This document shows, in pieces, positions 33,052 to 43,738 of a DNA stretch of 43,738 bases (position 1 is its first letter; every line of letters begins with the position of its first letter). The stretch is taken from assembly GCA_003427395.1 (NCBI GenBank), contig BFEA01000126.1, forward strand, positions 1,384,376-1,428,113, written 5' to 3'. A model generated the notes under the pieces. That model was not told the origin of the DNA, ran no database searches, and worked only from the letters and a program-made list of their open reading frames with translations. The stretch is from Chara braunii (taxonomy: Eukaryota; Streptophyta; Charophyceae; Charales; Characeae). Made by a program: the position numbers and the translations under genes.

Positions 33052-34302
33052 CCAGGGCCTGCATCGTAGTTATCCGAGCTCTCTCGAGATCGGACGAGCC
33101 GCGCTTTCCACTGTTCCATCACAGAGCTGCAGGTCAGCAGCTCAGAGCCGCGCAGCACCGAACCACTCCCGCACCGCCTCCGCCCTGCCATTTGCAAAAG
33201 AGGAAACGCCTCTCCCGCCGCGCAGTTCTCACACAGCTCCAAAAAGGAAACTGCAAGAGCAAATGGCAACTGCAACCACTGGGAGTGGTGGTCAGGGCTC
33301 CATCGCCCGCCAAACGAAAACGATGTGGGAGACCTAACGTGGCCGTAGATCTCCCCCATCGACGGTTCGTGACAGTTTCTCTGAAGCACAGCGAGGCAAC
33401 ACCGTTACGGCTTCCGCTTGAAGCAGTGGCTGCTTCGGCTGACACTACATTTCTCTGCATTTGCGAGGTTCGAGGGCATGCTCACATTACCCCCGCCGTT
33501 CCCCTCTTTCCAACTAACTTTGGTCGGGAGCGCGGAACACGAATCAATGTGATCCTCCCAAACCACTTCCTTCACCCCTCAAATGTCAACTGCCCGCCTA
33601 ACAGGGGGTTGGAACAATGTTCGGGCACCGCTATTCTAATCTTCTCTGTATAGCTCCAATTTTAACGGATGTCCCGAGGGACATTGGGGCACCGCTATGG
33701 GTGGGTCCCAAACACCTTTTTTTCCCAGGAGGATTATCTTCCGAAATCGACAAACGGTGCACTCGGGAGGGACTGGGTGAGCTGCCACTGGGCGGCCTAC
33801 CGGTGCAGGTCCACTACCTCATCCATACCGCCGCCATAGCCAACGGAGGTCAAGAGACTCTTTTGGCCACCAATTCGAAGGGTAGTCTTTTCAAGGTAGC
33901 CCATTAGCCCCTGCCTGTAGTGTTTCAATTCTGTTCTCTGCTAGGTCACAGTGATGTGAGAACACCGCTTGACCCAAGACGCGTGACCTCAAGCGGCATG
34001 ACCTCCGGTGTGCTCTATCAGCTGTGGTAAATCGCGGCGGTGAGTTTTGGCCGAAATCCTCGACAGGAATCTTCAATGCTAAATTTCGGCGGTAAACTGT
34101 GGCGGTAAGTTCCGACGGCAAATTTCAGCGGTAACAGTTTAGTCGTTTGCATATATGCTTGGGAATCAATCCATGGCTGAGATGGACAAGGATGGGAGGG
34201 AAAGATCCCCTCGTCACCCAAGTTTTGGGTTATGGAAGACCGAGTACGACACTCCTTAGGCCAAGGCGATGATGAGGGAGTATTACAGTTGGCGTTGTTG
34301 TA
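33052..34302. other. Intergenic DNA, no gene called
   Basis: A repeated GGCGGTAA(A/G) motif occurs near 34035-34135. A 96-codon plus-strand frame (33617-33907) has no recognised family. Confidence 0.35.
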
Positions 34303-34364
34303 CCAAATACCCTTACAACGGTATTTGGCGTTGTCGTAGCAAACACCCTTACAAGGGTATTTGC
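34303..34364. repeat. Two tandem palindromes
   Basis: CCAAATACCCTTACAACGGTATTTGG and a GCAAACACCCTTACAAGGGTATTTGC-like unit follow each other 36 bp apart. Each can form a hairpin. They match 16736-16768. Confidence 0.7.
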
Positions 34365-35000
34365 CGTCCTTTGTAAAGGTCGCACTGGGAGCGTTCTTGA
34401 TCAACGTAAACGCGCCGATAGGACAAATCCCGTTAGGGCGCTCACCTTGGCAACCTCATTACCGGCGAAAGTCCGACCAAAAATGCAAACGAATTAAAGA
34501 GTGTGTGGAACACGCATTATTGCGTTGCACTCTGAGGGGGTCGTTTAGTCATCAGCGGTACCAGGGCGGCGGAAGGTATCAAAGGCCATAGGGTCCGGTT
34601 ACCTTCGCTAGAGTTTTCAATTTGGTTATATTTTTCTTTTATGTTATAAAGACTAACCTCACTCCACGAACCTGCTCCGCCTTTAGCGAGACACGTCACA
34701 AATAGGATAAAAACTTTACCTTGCGCACATGTGAGAGGTTTATGATTGGACGACGCGTCGCAAGGCGCGGCGTTAGCAATCCTAGTATAAGAGAAAGTCG
34801 AAATGTCGGCAAAATATGTCGAGCACCTGACGATCAGGATACCAGAAAACTACGATCCTAAACACGGGCGACGGCGTGGCGTTTTCTGACGGCCAGGAGG
34901 TTGGCCGATAGGCCAAGGCGAAGACCTGGTTTGTGCAGGTAGGACCAATTACGGTCCTGTGACTATTCATATGCAGGGTCATGCCTACCTAACTCAGGTT

Positions 35001-35065
35001 TGGGCTTAGCCCTATTGGTTACGGTACTGGACTTTCAGGCGACAGGTTTGGGGTTCGAGGACAGC
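35001..35065 (+). mobile_element. tRNA-like SINE fragment
   Basis: An A-box-like TTAGCCCTATTGGTTA (35005-35020) and a B-box-like GGGGTTCGAGGAC (35050-35062) have tRNA spacing. No acceptor stem is evident. Confidence 0.4.
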
Positions 35066-35277
35066 AAGCGTCAATGGAGCAAAGGAGCACGACCGGCAGA
35101 GACTGAGGGGTCGAGGGTCTTAAGAGACTATCCCCCTTGCTTTTGCCAAATGGGCCCAAGCTTGTGTTCGACTAGTAAGACCAAGAGGGCGTTGGCAGAT
35201 CCTTGTCCTCTTCAATTCTTCTATTTATAATTTATTGATTTATTTTTATTTTTTTTCATTTTCCCGTCTGTTGACCA

Positions 35278-35649
35278 GGCCGAAAACTTGCTTCGGGACC
35301 GACATCGAAGAAGTACCGCAAGGGAAAGACCAAAAAAAACTTTGGAAAGAAAGTTCAAGAGTGTTTGAAGTTGCTGACCGAGGAGCGGATGGAGGCAAAT
35401 CGTGCACCCTCACCTAAACAGGGGTGGACGGCGACTTTGTCGCCACCTTCGTTGACCTTGAACGAAGGGATGAGTGTCAATATGGGCTGCAGTAACCAGC
35501 ATTACAGAGGGGAGCTATTAGAACCCTCACGGGTGGTTATCCCGGCAGTCAAGAACCTTCAGCACGTGACTCTTTTTATGGACCTGTTCGGGTTCCAGCA
35601 TGTTCCAGACGGCGGATGCTGGCAAAAATCCTCTATCCTACCGTCATGA
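35278..35649 (+). CDS. Possible exon of an unidentified gene
   Basis: A long T-rich tract ends in CCGTCTGTTGACCAG, a good splice acceptor. It is followed by a 124-codon open frame that begins with a lysine-rich stretch (KKYRKGKTKKNFGKKVQECL) and continues with KLLTEERMEANRAP to a TGA at 35649. I recognise no family and see no matching upstream exon, so this may be chance or an old gene fragment. Confidence 0.15.
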   Translation, partial: GRKLASGPTSKKYRKGKTKKNFGKKVQECLKLLTEERMEANRAPSPKQGWTATLSPPSLTLNEGMSVNMGCSNQHYRGELLEPSRVVIPAVKNLQHVTLFMDLFGFQHVPDGGCWQKSSILPS

Positions 35650-35811
35650 AGCACGGTCCGAGGGAATTCAGCATGGACGCAAGCGGTGGGAGCTTACCCC
35701 ACGAAGGGGCAGGAACCTGAGTGGTGGGACCAACACCTGCGAGTACGTCATCCGCCAACCACGAATTGTTGTAAGAAGTGTGAGTGGAAACAAGCGTGTG
35801 GGACCAACACC

Positions 35812-36112
35812 CGTAGGCCAAGCTCAGTTGGTACACCTGCAAGTTGTTGAAAAACAGTCTTATGGGATTAGTGTCACTGGACCTAGCTCAGTTGGTACAC
35901 CCGCAGACTGATGAAAAACAGTCATGTGGGATTAGTGTCACTGGGCCTGGCTCAGTTGGTATACCTGCAGGCTGATGAAAACAATCATGTGGGATTAGTG
36001 TCACTGGGCCTAACTCAGATTGTACACCCATAAACTTTTGAAGTACAGGCCTGTGTTCGAACTCTACCGGAAGCAGATGAGTAGAATCTTAAAATTTTAA
36101 ATTACCTAAGGT
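35812..36112 (+). mobile_element. SINE with four tandem tRNA-like heads
   Basis: An A-box-like (G/A)CTCAG(T)TGGTA(C/T)ACC motif occurs at 35822, 35886, 35950 and 36013, that is every 63-64 bp. Only the last unit is followed by a B box (GTGTTCGAACTC, about 36052-36063) and the body that ends TTTAAATTACC. The first three units instead share AGTC(A/T)TGTGGGATTAGTGTCACTGG. The body matches the single-headed SINE at 18109-18200. Confidence 0.65.
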
Positions 36113-36264
36113 TAACCTGTTCGATGGGGCTACATCCAGGTTGCTGCTACGGTCAGATATATTTAGGGAAGATATTAGTGCTAGTACGCCCCGTGTGATG
36201 TAGAGAGCCGTTGAGTAGTTGATTCCCTTCGAAGTGTTTGGGAGCGATACTGACGCGCAAAACG

Positions 36265-36445
36265 TTCCTCGGACGTGAGTGTAAGGCCGAAAGATTAATC
36301 GGACCGCCTGGTACCTGGTTCCCTACGAACTCACTTGCAACTCGCTTCCTCGGACGTGAGTGTAGGGCCAAAAGATTCATCGGACCACCTGGTACCTGGT
36401 TCCCTACGAGCTGGCTTGCAACGCGCTTCCTCGGACGTGTCAGTG
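36265..36445 (+). repeat. 81-bp tandem repeat, about 2.2 copies
   Basis: TTCCTCGGACGTG recurs at 36265, 36346 and 36427. The units contain ATCGGACC(G/A)CCTGGTACC and TGGTTCCCTACGA. Confidence 0.85.
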
Positions 36446-36964
36446 AGTATAGGGTCGGTAGCCTGTTCCATCCAAAGTTTCCCTTATGTGGCCAAAATTG
36501 TCGGACTGCATCCGGCTGGGTTGTGTTAAAGCGATATCGAAGTGGGTTGCGCTATAAGGGTTGCACTAGAGTGCTGTCGAAAGGGGTTGCGCGAGAATGT
36601 TGTCAAAGAACACGAAGCACTGCGCTAAGTGTCAACGGAGGAAAGGAGGCGATGTTGGAATCAAGGAAGAAGGTGAGGCGGCGGTAAAGGCGAGAGAAAA
36701 AAAAAATCGAACAAGTGAGGGAAAACACGTGAACCTGGTCGGGATCAAGTCCACATACACGAAGATGAAAGAAACAGAAAAGTGACGAATGAGGAGGAGA
36801 AAATGAGTATGGCGGAAGAAAAAAAAATCGTAACTTACTCTTTTCCGATCAGGATTGAGCAAGGGAAAGTGCTAAACTGGGGTTTTAAAGGTTGACGACA
36901 CCAAATATGAGGATAAATTTAGTAGAACGTTAGTACTCTCTTGTTTTGTGATAAGGCTATAGTA
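36446..36964. other. Intergenic DNA, nothing recognised
   Basis: Purine-rich in 36640-36840. No gene was found. Confidence 0.4.
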
Positions 36965-37525
36965 AAACCCTTCATATTACAAATGATGTCCGAGTATCCT
37001 TGTTCTCATAGATATATATATATGAATAGTAAAAATATAGAGAGTCTTATTCTCGTTTCTCATTAAGTGTGTATGGCGTCAGACTAAACTATTCATCTTA
37101 TAAATAATGCTTAACCTTTTCGCTTAAATCTCCCTCGTAAAAAACATCATACGAGTTGAGTCATTCATCTTAAAAGCAATGTCCAACCCCTCTCTCGGTA
37201 TCAAAAAAAATAAAGTACCATAGGTCATTCATCTTAGAAACAATGCCCAAAGCCTATTCACAAAGCACCCAAAAATAAACAACGATCATACCATTCGTCT
37301 TAGAAACAATACCTGACCCTAAACAACTCAAGTAGTAAAACCCCCAAAGAAACAACAACCAGATCATTCATCTTAGAAACAATGTCTGGTTGAGGATAAA
37401 ATAAATCAAAGAAACAGAGCAGTCAAACCATTCATCTTAAAAACAATGCTCGGTCCTTTAGAAAAAAAACAAACAAACAAGGTTGTCAGACCATTCATCT
37501 TAGAAACAATGTCTGACCCTTTAAG
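36965..37525. repeat. Array of eight interspersed hairpin repeats
   Basis: A conserved core CATTCATCTTAGAAACAATG, with variants, begins at about 36970, 37090, 37162, 37226, 37292, 37365, 37429 and 37492. Spacing is 63-73 bp, apart from one double-length gap. In several units the bases flanking the core are complementary but differ between units: GTCAGAC/GTCTGAC (37485-37491 and 37511-37517), CCAGA/TCTGG (37359-37363 and 37385-37389), GTTG/CAAC (37155-37158 and 37184-37187). The sequence between units is A-rich and not conserved. Confidence 0.7.
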
Positions 37526-40371
37526 ACCCATCCAAACTCAAACAAACCCACATTTCTCTCACCTTCCCTCAGTTCATCCTTCTTTGTCTGAATCTAACAA
37601 CAGAAATAGTAGATGAATTTCACACATGCATTCAACAAGACAAGGCGCACACAACAACTGTGCGCTGCGATAGGACACCGAAGAAATGTGCAACGCCGCT
37701 CGACAAAACGCAATACCGAGGTATCGCAGTGCACAGCAGCAAGCACAGTAAAACAGAAAGATACAAGAAGAATACAGAAAAACACAGTGCGTTGTCGGAG
37801 GGTCTGACATTCTGGCCCTCTGCGGTGTGTCAATTTACCACACCGGTGTGGTGGGTTGAGCCCCTCTATGGGAGTAACTGGTATAACCAAAGAGGATTGA
37901 TTACACTTTTGGTCAGGATGGTCATCCTCGAATGTCCCAGGTTTAATCCTCTTAATTAAGTTTTTACTATTGTTTATTATTATTCAAACTTTACGGCAAT
38001 TCAATGTATGTTTGTCAGAGGGTTCGACGTAGTGACCCAAACGGAGTGGGATTGGTGAAACATGCCGCTGATTTTTTTATATGAAGGGTTCGCGCAATTC
38101 TGAACAAAAAAATGAAAAAAAAAACAATGAATAAAACGTGATTCCATAAAAGAAATCGTGAGCCACAAACCTGTGCATACTGGCCAGGCCAGGACCTGGA
38201 TCAAGCAGCAATCCATTATGCCCGCATTTATAGCAATGGCCCTGTAGTGGGATGACCTGTCGAGAAACTGTGTCTGATGCAACATTATCGGGTCTGGAGT
38301 CAGCACCAACAGCCTAAGTAACGACGGTATATCTGTTGGCAAGACCTGAATATAAACCAGAAGGTGCCCGCCAAGCATATATTTGTGCTACGGGCCTAAG
38401 AACCATCTCAACCAGCGGTAGTACCGCCACGTCTGATCTGCTCATACGACCCTCTCTCTCGTTTCCAAAGGGGAACGCTCGCGGCTGTGGGCAGCGACAC
38501 ACAAGTCAGTTGTCGGCCCAAGGAAATTGCTACCTTACAGTTATAACAACAAGGGTTTAGACTTTGTCTCCAGAGGTTTTTTCTTTTTTTTCTTTTGACA
38601 CGCACGACCGATGTCACATGGTAGACAGAGAGAACGACTTGCTGGGTACGCGCCACATGTTTGACTGAGCGGACTGCCACTTTGCAGACATAGGGGGAAT
38701 TGCCATTTGGCGGTTACAAGGCATAGGGATTGACATTTTTAGCGGAGATTGCTCCAAGTATACTTCGCTCGTATTCAAGTTATACACAATAGCGGAAAGT
38801 GTGACAAAGGGGAGACGAAAAAAAGGATAGTGAAAACACAAAGGGCCCAAAGTGACAGCATGACGACTAGTATAGCGGGTATGAACACTGCCACAAGGAT
38901 AAGATGGTGGTACTTCATTACGTAAGACATGTTGGCAAGTACCAGTATTGATGTCGTTGTGATTGGGTAAAACAACTCGATAGACAGATGTGATATAAGT
39001 AATCAGGTGAGGGATGCAAACTCGTGAAGGGTAAATTAGGCAACCCACGGAAAGCGCACCAGATGTATGCAGCCCAGGGAATTAGCGTTGGTTCATGTCC
39101 GTTCACATGAGCAAATGGACTACAGTCAACCCAAACATTTATACTAAGATGATTCCCGTTCCCATTTGAGGGGAACTAAGTAAGCGAGTAAGTGAACGCA
39201 CATGTTTTAATTTTTTCGAAACATTCATTCCCATTCTCTGAACTTGACGATGTATCTTTCGGTGTTCATACAAAAGGTTCGCTCTCACTTCCTCATTTGA
39301 TGACTGATTCGGCGAGGCCGTTATGCACTCAGTTTTTGTGCTAGCTCACCAGGGGTAGAGAGAGAGATCTACAAATTCGGCACTAGGACGAGAAGCTAAA
39401 CTACCACTTTTATACTGAAGATCGACTAGATTCATTCCAGTCAACTTAAGCCTACTTGTTGTCAAAGAGCGAGAAATCGGGAGACAAAGAAAGAGAGAGG
39501 GAAAAAAAAAATACATGCCTGACCGAGAAGTGAGGAAAGAGTTGAGAGAGTCTAGGATGGGAGTTTCCGTACGAAATTATAACACGATGGTGTAATGATA
39601 ATCATAACGTTTGGTTGAAGGCATGTTTTGGAGATCGGTTATGACACGTTTCTATGACATTTAAAAACTCGAAGATTGACTGTGCGATTTCATTCTGACA
39701 AAGTTTATACATCATAAGGATAAGTCACGTGATCACCACTTTGAGTTTATTTATGCCTGGTCAGTGGCGGACCCTACCCATCAGTGATCGACTAATCAAG
39801 ACTGCTAATTAGCACGGACCCAATATGCCAATGTCAAGTCAACCAGTGCTTGATCTATCGAAGTGGAGCAAGTAAGCAATGAGCCTGATGTCGACCATTA
39901 GTAGAGACTTGCGAAACCAGTGAAGACATGTCAAGAGGGGGTCCACCACTGAAGGCAATTTGTGAGTTCCGTATGAATTGCATATGTCCTTTCCTCCTAT
40001 TTTGGTTGACATCTGCTTCTTTGCTTAGTCATAATCTATGGTCTGACTACCCTTCAAGTTTGTTCATCGACATTATTATGGCTATAAAGCACGAATGAAC
40101 CTGACTTCCTAAGTGCACCAGATTATCCATGTTGGATGGCACAGAAAGGGCGAGGTCGCAACACTCAGCAGGACACTGTGTGTATTGTAGAGGCATCGTT
40201 TGTGCAAGCACTCTCCTTCTTAAGAGAAGAAAACTAATAAGAGATTGTGTGTCTGTTACAATGGGCTCGCGAGAATTATTAATTATTTATTTTGTTTTAT
40301 TTTATTTTATTTTATTTGTAAGCCCGCTCCTCTGATGAGGCAGAATCTTACATCTATTGAAATTGAAAAGG
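37526..40371. other. Intergenic DNA, no gene called
   Basis: Frames of 125 and 144 codons on the minus strand (38378-38001 and 39048-38614) show no family resemblance. No repeat structure of note was seen. Confidence 0.4.
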
Positions 40372-40450
40372 GGACAGGCATAGCCAGAGCTCTGCCCTTG
40401 TGTACATAGTGACCATGCCAAGGCTATAGTTTGAACCCTTTGTGCCTTTT
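40372..40450 (+). mobile_element. Weak tRNA-like SINE fragment
   Basis: GCATAGCCAGAGCTCTG resembles an A box and AGTTTGAACCC (about 40428) a B box, with a plausible spacing. The match is weak. Confidence 0.25.
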
Positions 40451-40889
40451 CTTATGATGCTCATTGAAGAGAAGACACTTTTCAGACTTCATGCATTCCT
40501 AGGTTACTCTCTTCTTGGTATTGCCTAATAACTTCCCCTTATGATTGTTAGCTGGTTGCTTTGTAGTTGAGGCGAGGTGTGGACAGCAGTCCAAGTGTGA
40601 CCTGGTCAGTGTGTAGACATCCATTACATGGCTCCGTCAGATTCCTTGTCTAACCACGATTTGGTGTGATCTTGAAAGCTGCAAAATTTGACTGTTTGAT
40701 GTTGTAAAGTTGTGCCTTGATTGACCACTTGATTATGAGTCAAGAACCACAAACTGACGGTCCTAGGTGAACGTCACACTCACTTCTAGTCTCGCTGCTC
40801 AATTTGATTAATTTAAAATGATTAATTTTGAGTATTTTTTTTGTTTTTTGCGGTTCGATTGACCGCCTGATCACGATGTAAGTGGTACA

Positions 40890-41213
40890 GTTGGTGACCT
40901 TAAGTGAACGCAGCACGCTGCTCATGGATACATATATTTTATTTTATTTTTATGTTTAAAAACTAAGTTATTAGTTGAGTGAGTGACCGCAACAGCCGCA
41001 AGTGGGAGCAACCCTACGTGAAGGTTGAACTCCTGTCTCTTATACACATCTAGATGTGTATAAGAGACAGGTTGGTGACCTTAAGTGAACGCAGCACGCT
41101 GCTCATGGATACATATATTTTATTTTATTTTTATGTTTAAAAACTAAGTTATTAGTTGAGTGAGTGACCGCAACAGCCGCAAGTGGGAGCAACCCTACGT
41201 GAAGGTTGAACTC
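40890..41213 (+). repeat. Artificial 143-bp direct duplication around an adapter
   Basis: Bases 40890-41032 and 41071-41213 appear identical over 143 bp and are separated only by the 38-bp adapter junction. The true chromosome probably has one copy. Confidence 0.9.
41033..41070. other. Tn5 mosaic-end adapter junction (library contamination)
   Basis: CTGTCTCTTATACACATCT is followed directly by its reverse complement AGATGTGTATAAGAGACAG. These are the 19-bp mosaic ends used in Tn5 tagmentation libraries, joined tail to tail as in circularised mate-pair fragments. This is not genomic sequence. Confidence 0.97.
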
Positions 41214-41345
41214 ACCGCTGCTTGCTGGATCAAGCAATTTTATAATTTTTATAGTTTCGAAATGAGGTAATTAGTAAGATCCCATGATCAGGATCAAGTT
41301 TAATCACCCAATCATGGGACAGCCAGCAAGCAGTGCACAAAACCT

Positions 41346-43409
41346 ATGTGAGGGTCACAGATGATCAGGGTGCTGCTGTCGAGCGCATCGGCTCCCGCCT
41401 TTTTCGCAAAGACGAGAGTCCTCCCGACCATGTCACGCTGGAGTAAACAAAACAAAACAAAACCAAGAGACAACTTGGGGACGATGCAGAATAATCCCGC
41501 GAACCACCAAGACGGTCGCGGTCACGTCGTTTCTTTGCTGCTCTAAACGGGTGCGTCAACTGTACATTCTGATGTCCCCTACGACAGGATATGTTCCCAC
41601 GAGGCATAAGCTTTCCCTCCCTAAGGGGTTGTGAACACCCTTAGGGGTGTATCCCTACCGAGCTACTGACCCACGTGCGAAAGTTTTTAAATGTAATTGC
41701 AGAGGTAGGTCAGCCGATGACATTTGCTCATTTGCTGTAGTATAGATACGCTTGGTTAACGCCAAGTGGACCCGAGCATCGTCCATTCCTAGGGCGCCAA
41801 TTTCCGAGGTACGAAGCAAACGTCAGTCAATTTGGACGGCTTCAAACAAGCGTGAAACCCACAACTCGGTCCTAGTCCCTTTAACACATATTTAAGCAAA
41901 AGTTACAACAACCACACATATAATTATATCAAAAGGAGTCGACCGTAGTTGACACGAATAAATATTCAATCTGAATTGATAACTAAAAGAAATTGAATCA
42001 TCATATGAAACATCCAATAATACAATATCAAAATAAACCCCGACCACCTCGGGTCGAACTCCACAAAACAATCATACAACCGCCAACGAGGAGTCGGTTA
42101 TCGAAAATAACATTGATGTTGTCAACATGGTAGTTGGACATCCTCAGTTTTGACTTGATGAGAAGTGCTGATAAAGTCATTCATTTCATCTACCGCCGAC
42201 TTAAGATTATACACACATATCTGTCTTCATTCGTTTCCAACTTTTTCGGATGACAAACTACTTTGTGAATGATTCTCGATTAGGGACATTGCTTGAAGTG
42301 TTGCATGCTTCTCACTCTAGGAAGTGGTCTAGGGTACTCCTCCTCGTCCGAGCACAAGACTCGGATCTCAGAAGTCGGGCCGTCTCCATCAAATTGGCGA
42401 AGTACCCCCCCCGTAGAACGGTCCACTTTGGGTCGATAGTAGGGTCGGCTCCTGAAGCAACGAATCCCCGCCCCATATGCTTCCTAGAGATAGAAGATGT
42501 GTTCACCACAAGTAGGTTTTAATTATTCTCATCTTCTAGTCCTGGGTAATTGGGACGAAAAAAAATCGAAAGAGATAGAGAATGAGAATCATTTAGACAG
42601 ACACATACATATAAGGTTATTTGAGATAGAAAGGGTCAAGCTTAGGAAAATACTAAGTCTAATTATCTTCATCTTCATTATGTTCACAAGTTTTCCTTCA
42701 CGACACCATTGAAATTATTCACTTCAAAATCCAAGCGCTTTTGTCATGCAGGCAGGGGAAAGATAGAAAGAGAATAATCATTTTCTTCATCTCAAATAAG
42801 CATAATCAATCTTTTTGCAAACATCCTTCTACCTAACTGCACATCAAGGAAAAACAACAAGTTCAAGCGAAAACCAGTGCAATCCCATACTCAAATCAGA
42901 CCTCATCGTTCACATGCAAATACACATTTCATTTGCCTTTTCAATGAACATTCAATTGAACAGGGTCAAGCAAAGTGTAGGTTCACATAAGAGTGAGGGG
43001 TAGTCTGAATCATTCAACTGACCTTGAGTGAAACCTGATTCGGCTCACTCAAGAAAATCGGGTAATATTTCAATCAGAAGAGGATAATCGTCGTAGAATA
43101 TGAAAATACGAGGCTCACAACTTCGCAAGTTGTGACCTCTCTCCTGAATCACGATCCACCTTCTTCTCCAATTGTCTGATCGTGTCAATATTGGGTCCAC
43201 TTAGACAACTCAAGTGGGATAACCATCAAAGAGGGCGCTCCCATGATCCGATCTCATGTCGCCTCAACATCCCGAACAGTCTCAACGCAGTCCCTACTGT
43301 ACCACGTCCTCCAAGGATACTTCCCAACCAGCCGCAAGTCCACACCGCCTCCAAGCACCATGTCCGCTCACAATAACCACACCAACAAGCTGGTCCCGAT
43401 CACAAAATC
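41346..43409. other. Intergenic DNA, no gene called
   Basis: Short frames only (up to 90 codons) and no recognised family. Confidence 0.4.
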
Positions 43410-43717
43410 TGTAGCGGACCTCGGGTTGGCCTGTGAGACCAGCCCCTTGGCCTGTTCTCACAGGCCTGTGTTGTATTCGGGGTAGGCCAGTCCAGGCCGG
43501 TACCTCTGTCGGTACCAGCCAGTCCAGTCCAGTCCCGTCAGTCCGCTGGGGTATACCCCAGCCATTGTCTGTTCTCAGCCATTCCTCACTTGCACATTTT
43601 TGGGAGTACGTGCGTTGGAGTCTGGCGTGGGGAGCTGCGTCGTGCCATCTCGCTCCCCCTTCTTCCTCCATCTCCATCTGTCTCTAGCGGAGCACCACAC
43701 CTGGTGGGACCGCTACA
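43410..43717 (+). mobile_element. Long terminal repeat (308 bp) of an LTR retroelement
   Basis: It begins TGTAGCGGACC and ends GGACCGCTACA, so the TG...CA termini lie within an 11-bp inverted repeat with one mismatch. A tRNA primer-binding site follows two bases later. The interior has GGTACC-containing and GGGGTATACCCC palindromes and a C/T-rich stretch near the 3' end. The rest of the element lies beyond the window, so its family is unknown. The short LTR would suit a TRIM or other small non-autonomous element. I found no hammerhead in it. Confidence 0.8.
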
Positions 43718-43718
43718 T

Positions 43719-43730
43719 TGGTATCAGAGC
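43719..43730 (+). promoter_or_regulatory. Primer-binding site for initiator tRNA-Met
   Basis: TGGTATCAGAGC is the standard plant retrotransposon primer-binding site, complementary to the 3' end of initiator tRNA-Met. It primes minus-strand cDNA synthesis. It fixes the LTR 3' end and the element's plus orientation. Confidence 0.88.
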
Positions 43731-43738
43731 GGGAACGG

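Larger units (their letters stand above)
40718..41345 (+). repeat. Diverged ~140-bp tandem repeat
   Basis: ATTGACCACTTGATTATGA (40718) and ATTGACCGCCTGATCACGA (40857) start two diverged units, each with a GACC/GACG ... TGAACG motif and a CTGCTCA about 70 bp later. Looser similarity (GATCA, AACCTATGTGAGGG) continues to about 41345. The array is artificially lengthened by the duplication described separately. Confidence 0.5.

Noticed and set aside
32910-33653. 247-codon plus-strand frame
   Set aside because: It runs through a near-perfect foldback (32959-33051), overlaps other long frames, and resembles no protein I know.
35905-35985. CTGATGA motifs in the SINE head repeats as hammerhead cores
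   Set aside because: They run directly into AAAACA(G/A)TC with no stem II and no GAAA in the right place.
36965-37525. CRISPR-like repeat/spacer pattern
   Set aside because: Spacing is irregular, the core varies, the spacers are A-rich and partly conserved, no cas genes are present, and the DNA is eukaryotic.

Overview
This window looks like nuclear DNA from a plant-lineage (streptophyte) eukaryote with a large, transposon-rich genome. Three things point there: a two-exon gene for a plant-type SINA/SINAT E3 ubiquitin ligase, a retrotransposon primer-binding site matching the 3' end of plant initiator tRNA-Met, and many hAT-like, foldback and tRNA-derived elements. I cannot name the species. 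Only one protein-coding gene is convincing. Almost all other open frames lie in simple or strand-biased sequence.

Layout. 1-5.7 kb: AT-rich DNA with hammerhead-ribozyme repeat units in direct and inverted orientation around AT tracts. The unit on the minus strand at 1080-1139 forms a complete type III hammerhead. Four copies of a ~717-747 bp non-autonomous hAT-like element follow, each with 8-bp target-site duplications; one sits inside the hammerhead inverted pair. 5.7-7 kb: fragments of a related element and a CA repeat. 7-13.6 kb: gene-free, strongly pyrimidine-rich plus strand. 13.6-21.4 kb: dense in foldbacks, tRNA-derived SINEs, a 292-bp hAT-like MITE with perfect TSD, and four copies of a ~100-bp palindromic element. 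21.4-26.8 kb: minisatellites and C-rich DNA downstream of the gene.

26.9-30.8 kb: the SINAT gene on the minus strand. Exon 1 (30805-30608) and exon 2 (27574-26867) are joined by a ~3.0-kb phase-0 intron that splits the RING finger. The intron carries a 3 x 99-bp repeat, CA repeats, a hammerhead-unit relic, and a decayed tandem copy of the exon-2 acceptor region whose AG has become GG. 31-36 kb: upstream flank, more foldbacks, a SINE with a tandemly repeated tRNA-like head, and an 81-bp repeat. 37-37.5 kb: an array of eight hairpin-forming repeats whose stems co-vary. 40.7-41.3 kb: a diverged repeat that contains a sequencing-library adapter junction with a 143-bp artificial duplication, which is an assembly artefact. 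43.4 kb-end: a 308-bp LTR followed directly by a tRNA-Met primer-binding site; the rest of that element is outside the window.

Apart from the ubiquitin ligase, the biology here is mobile and structured non-coding DNA. The most notable items are the complete hammerhead in a repeat context, the hAT-like family with intact TSDs, the co-varying hairpin array, and the SINE/palindrome composites.
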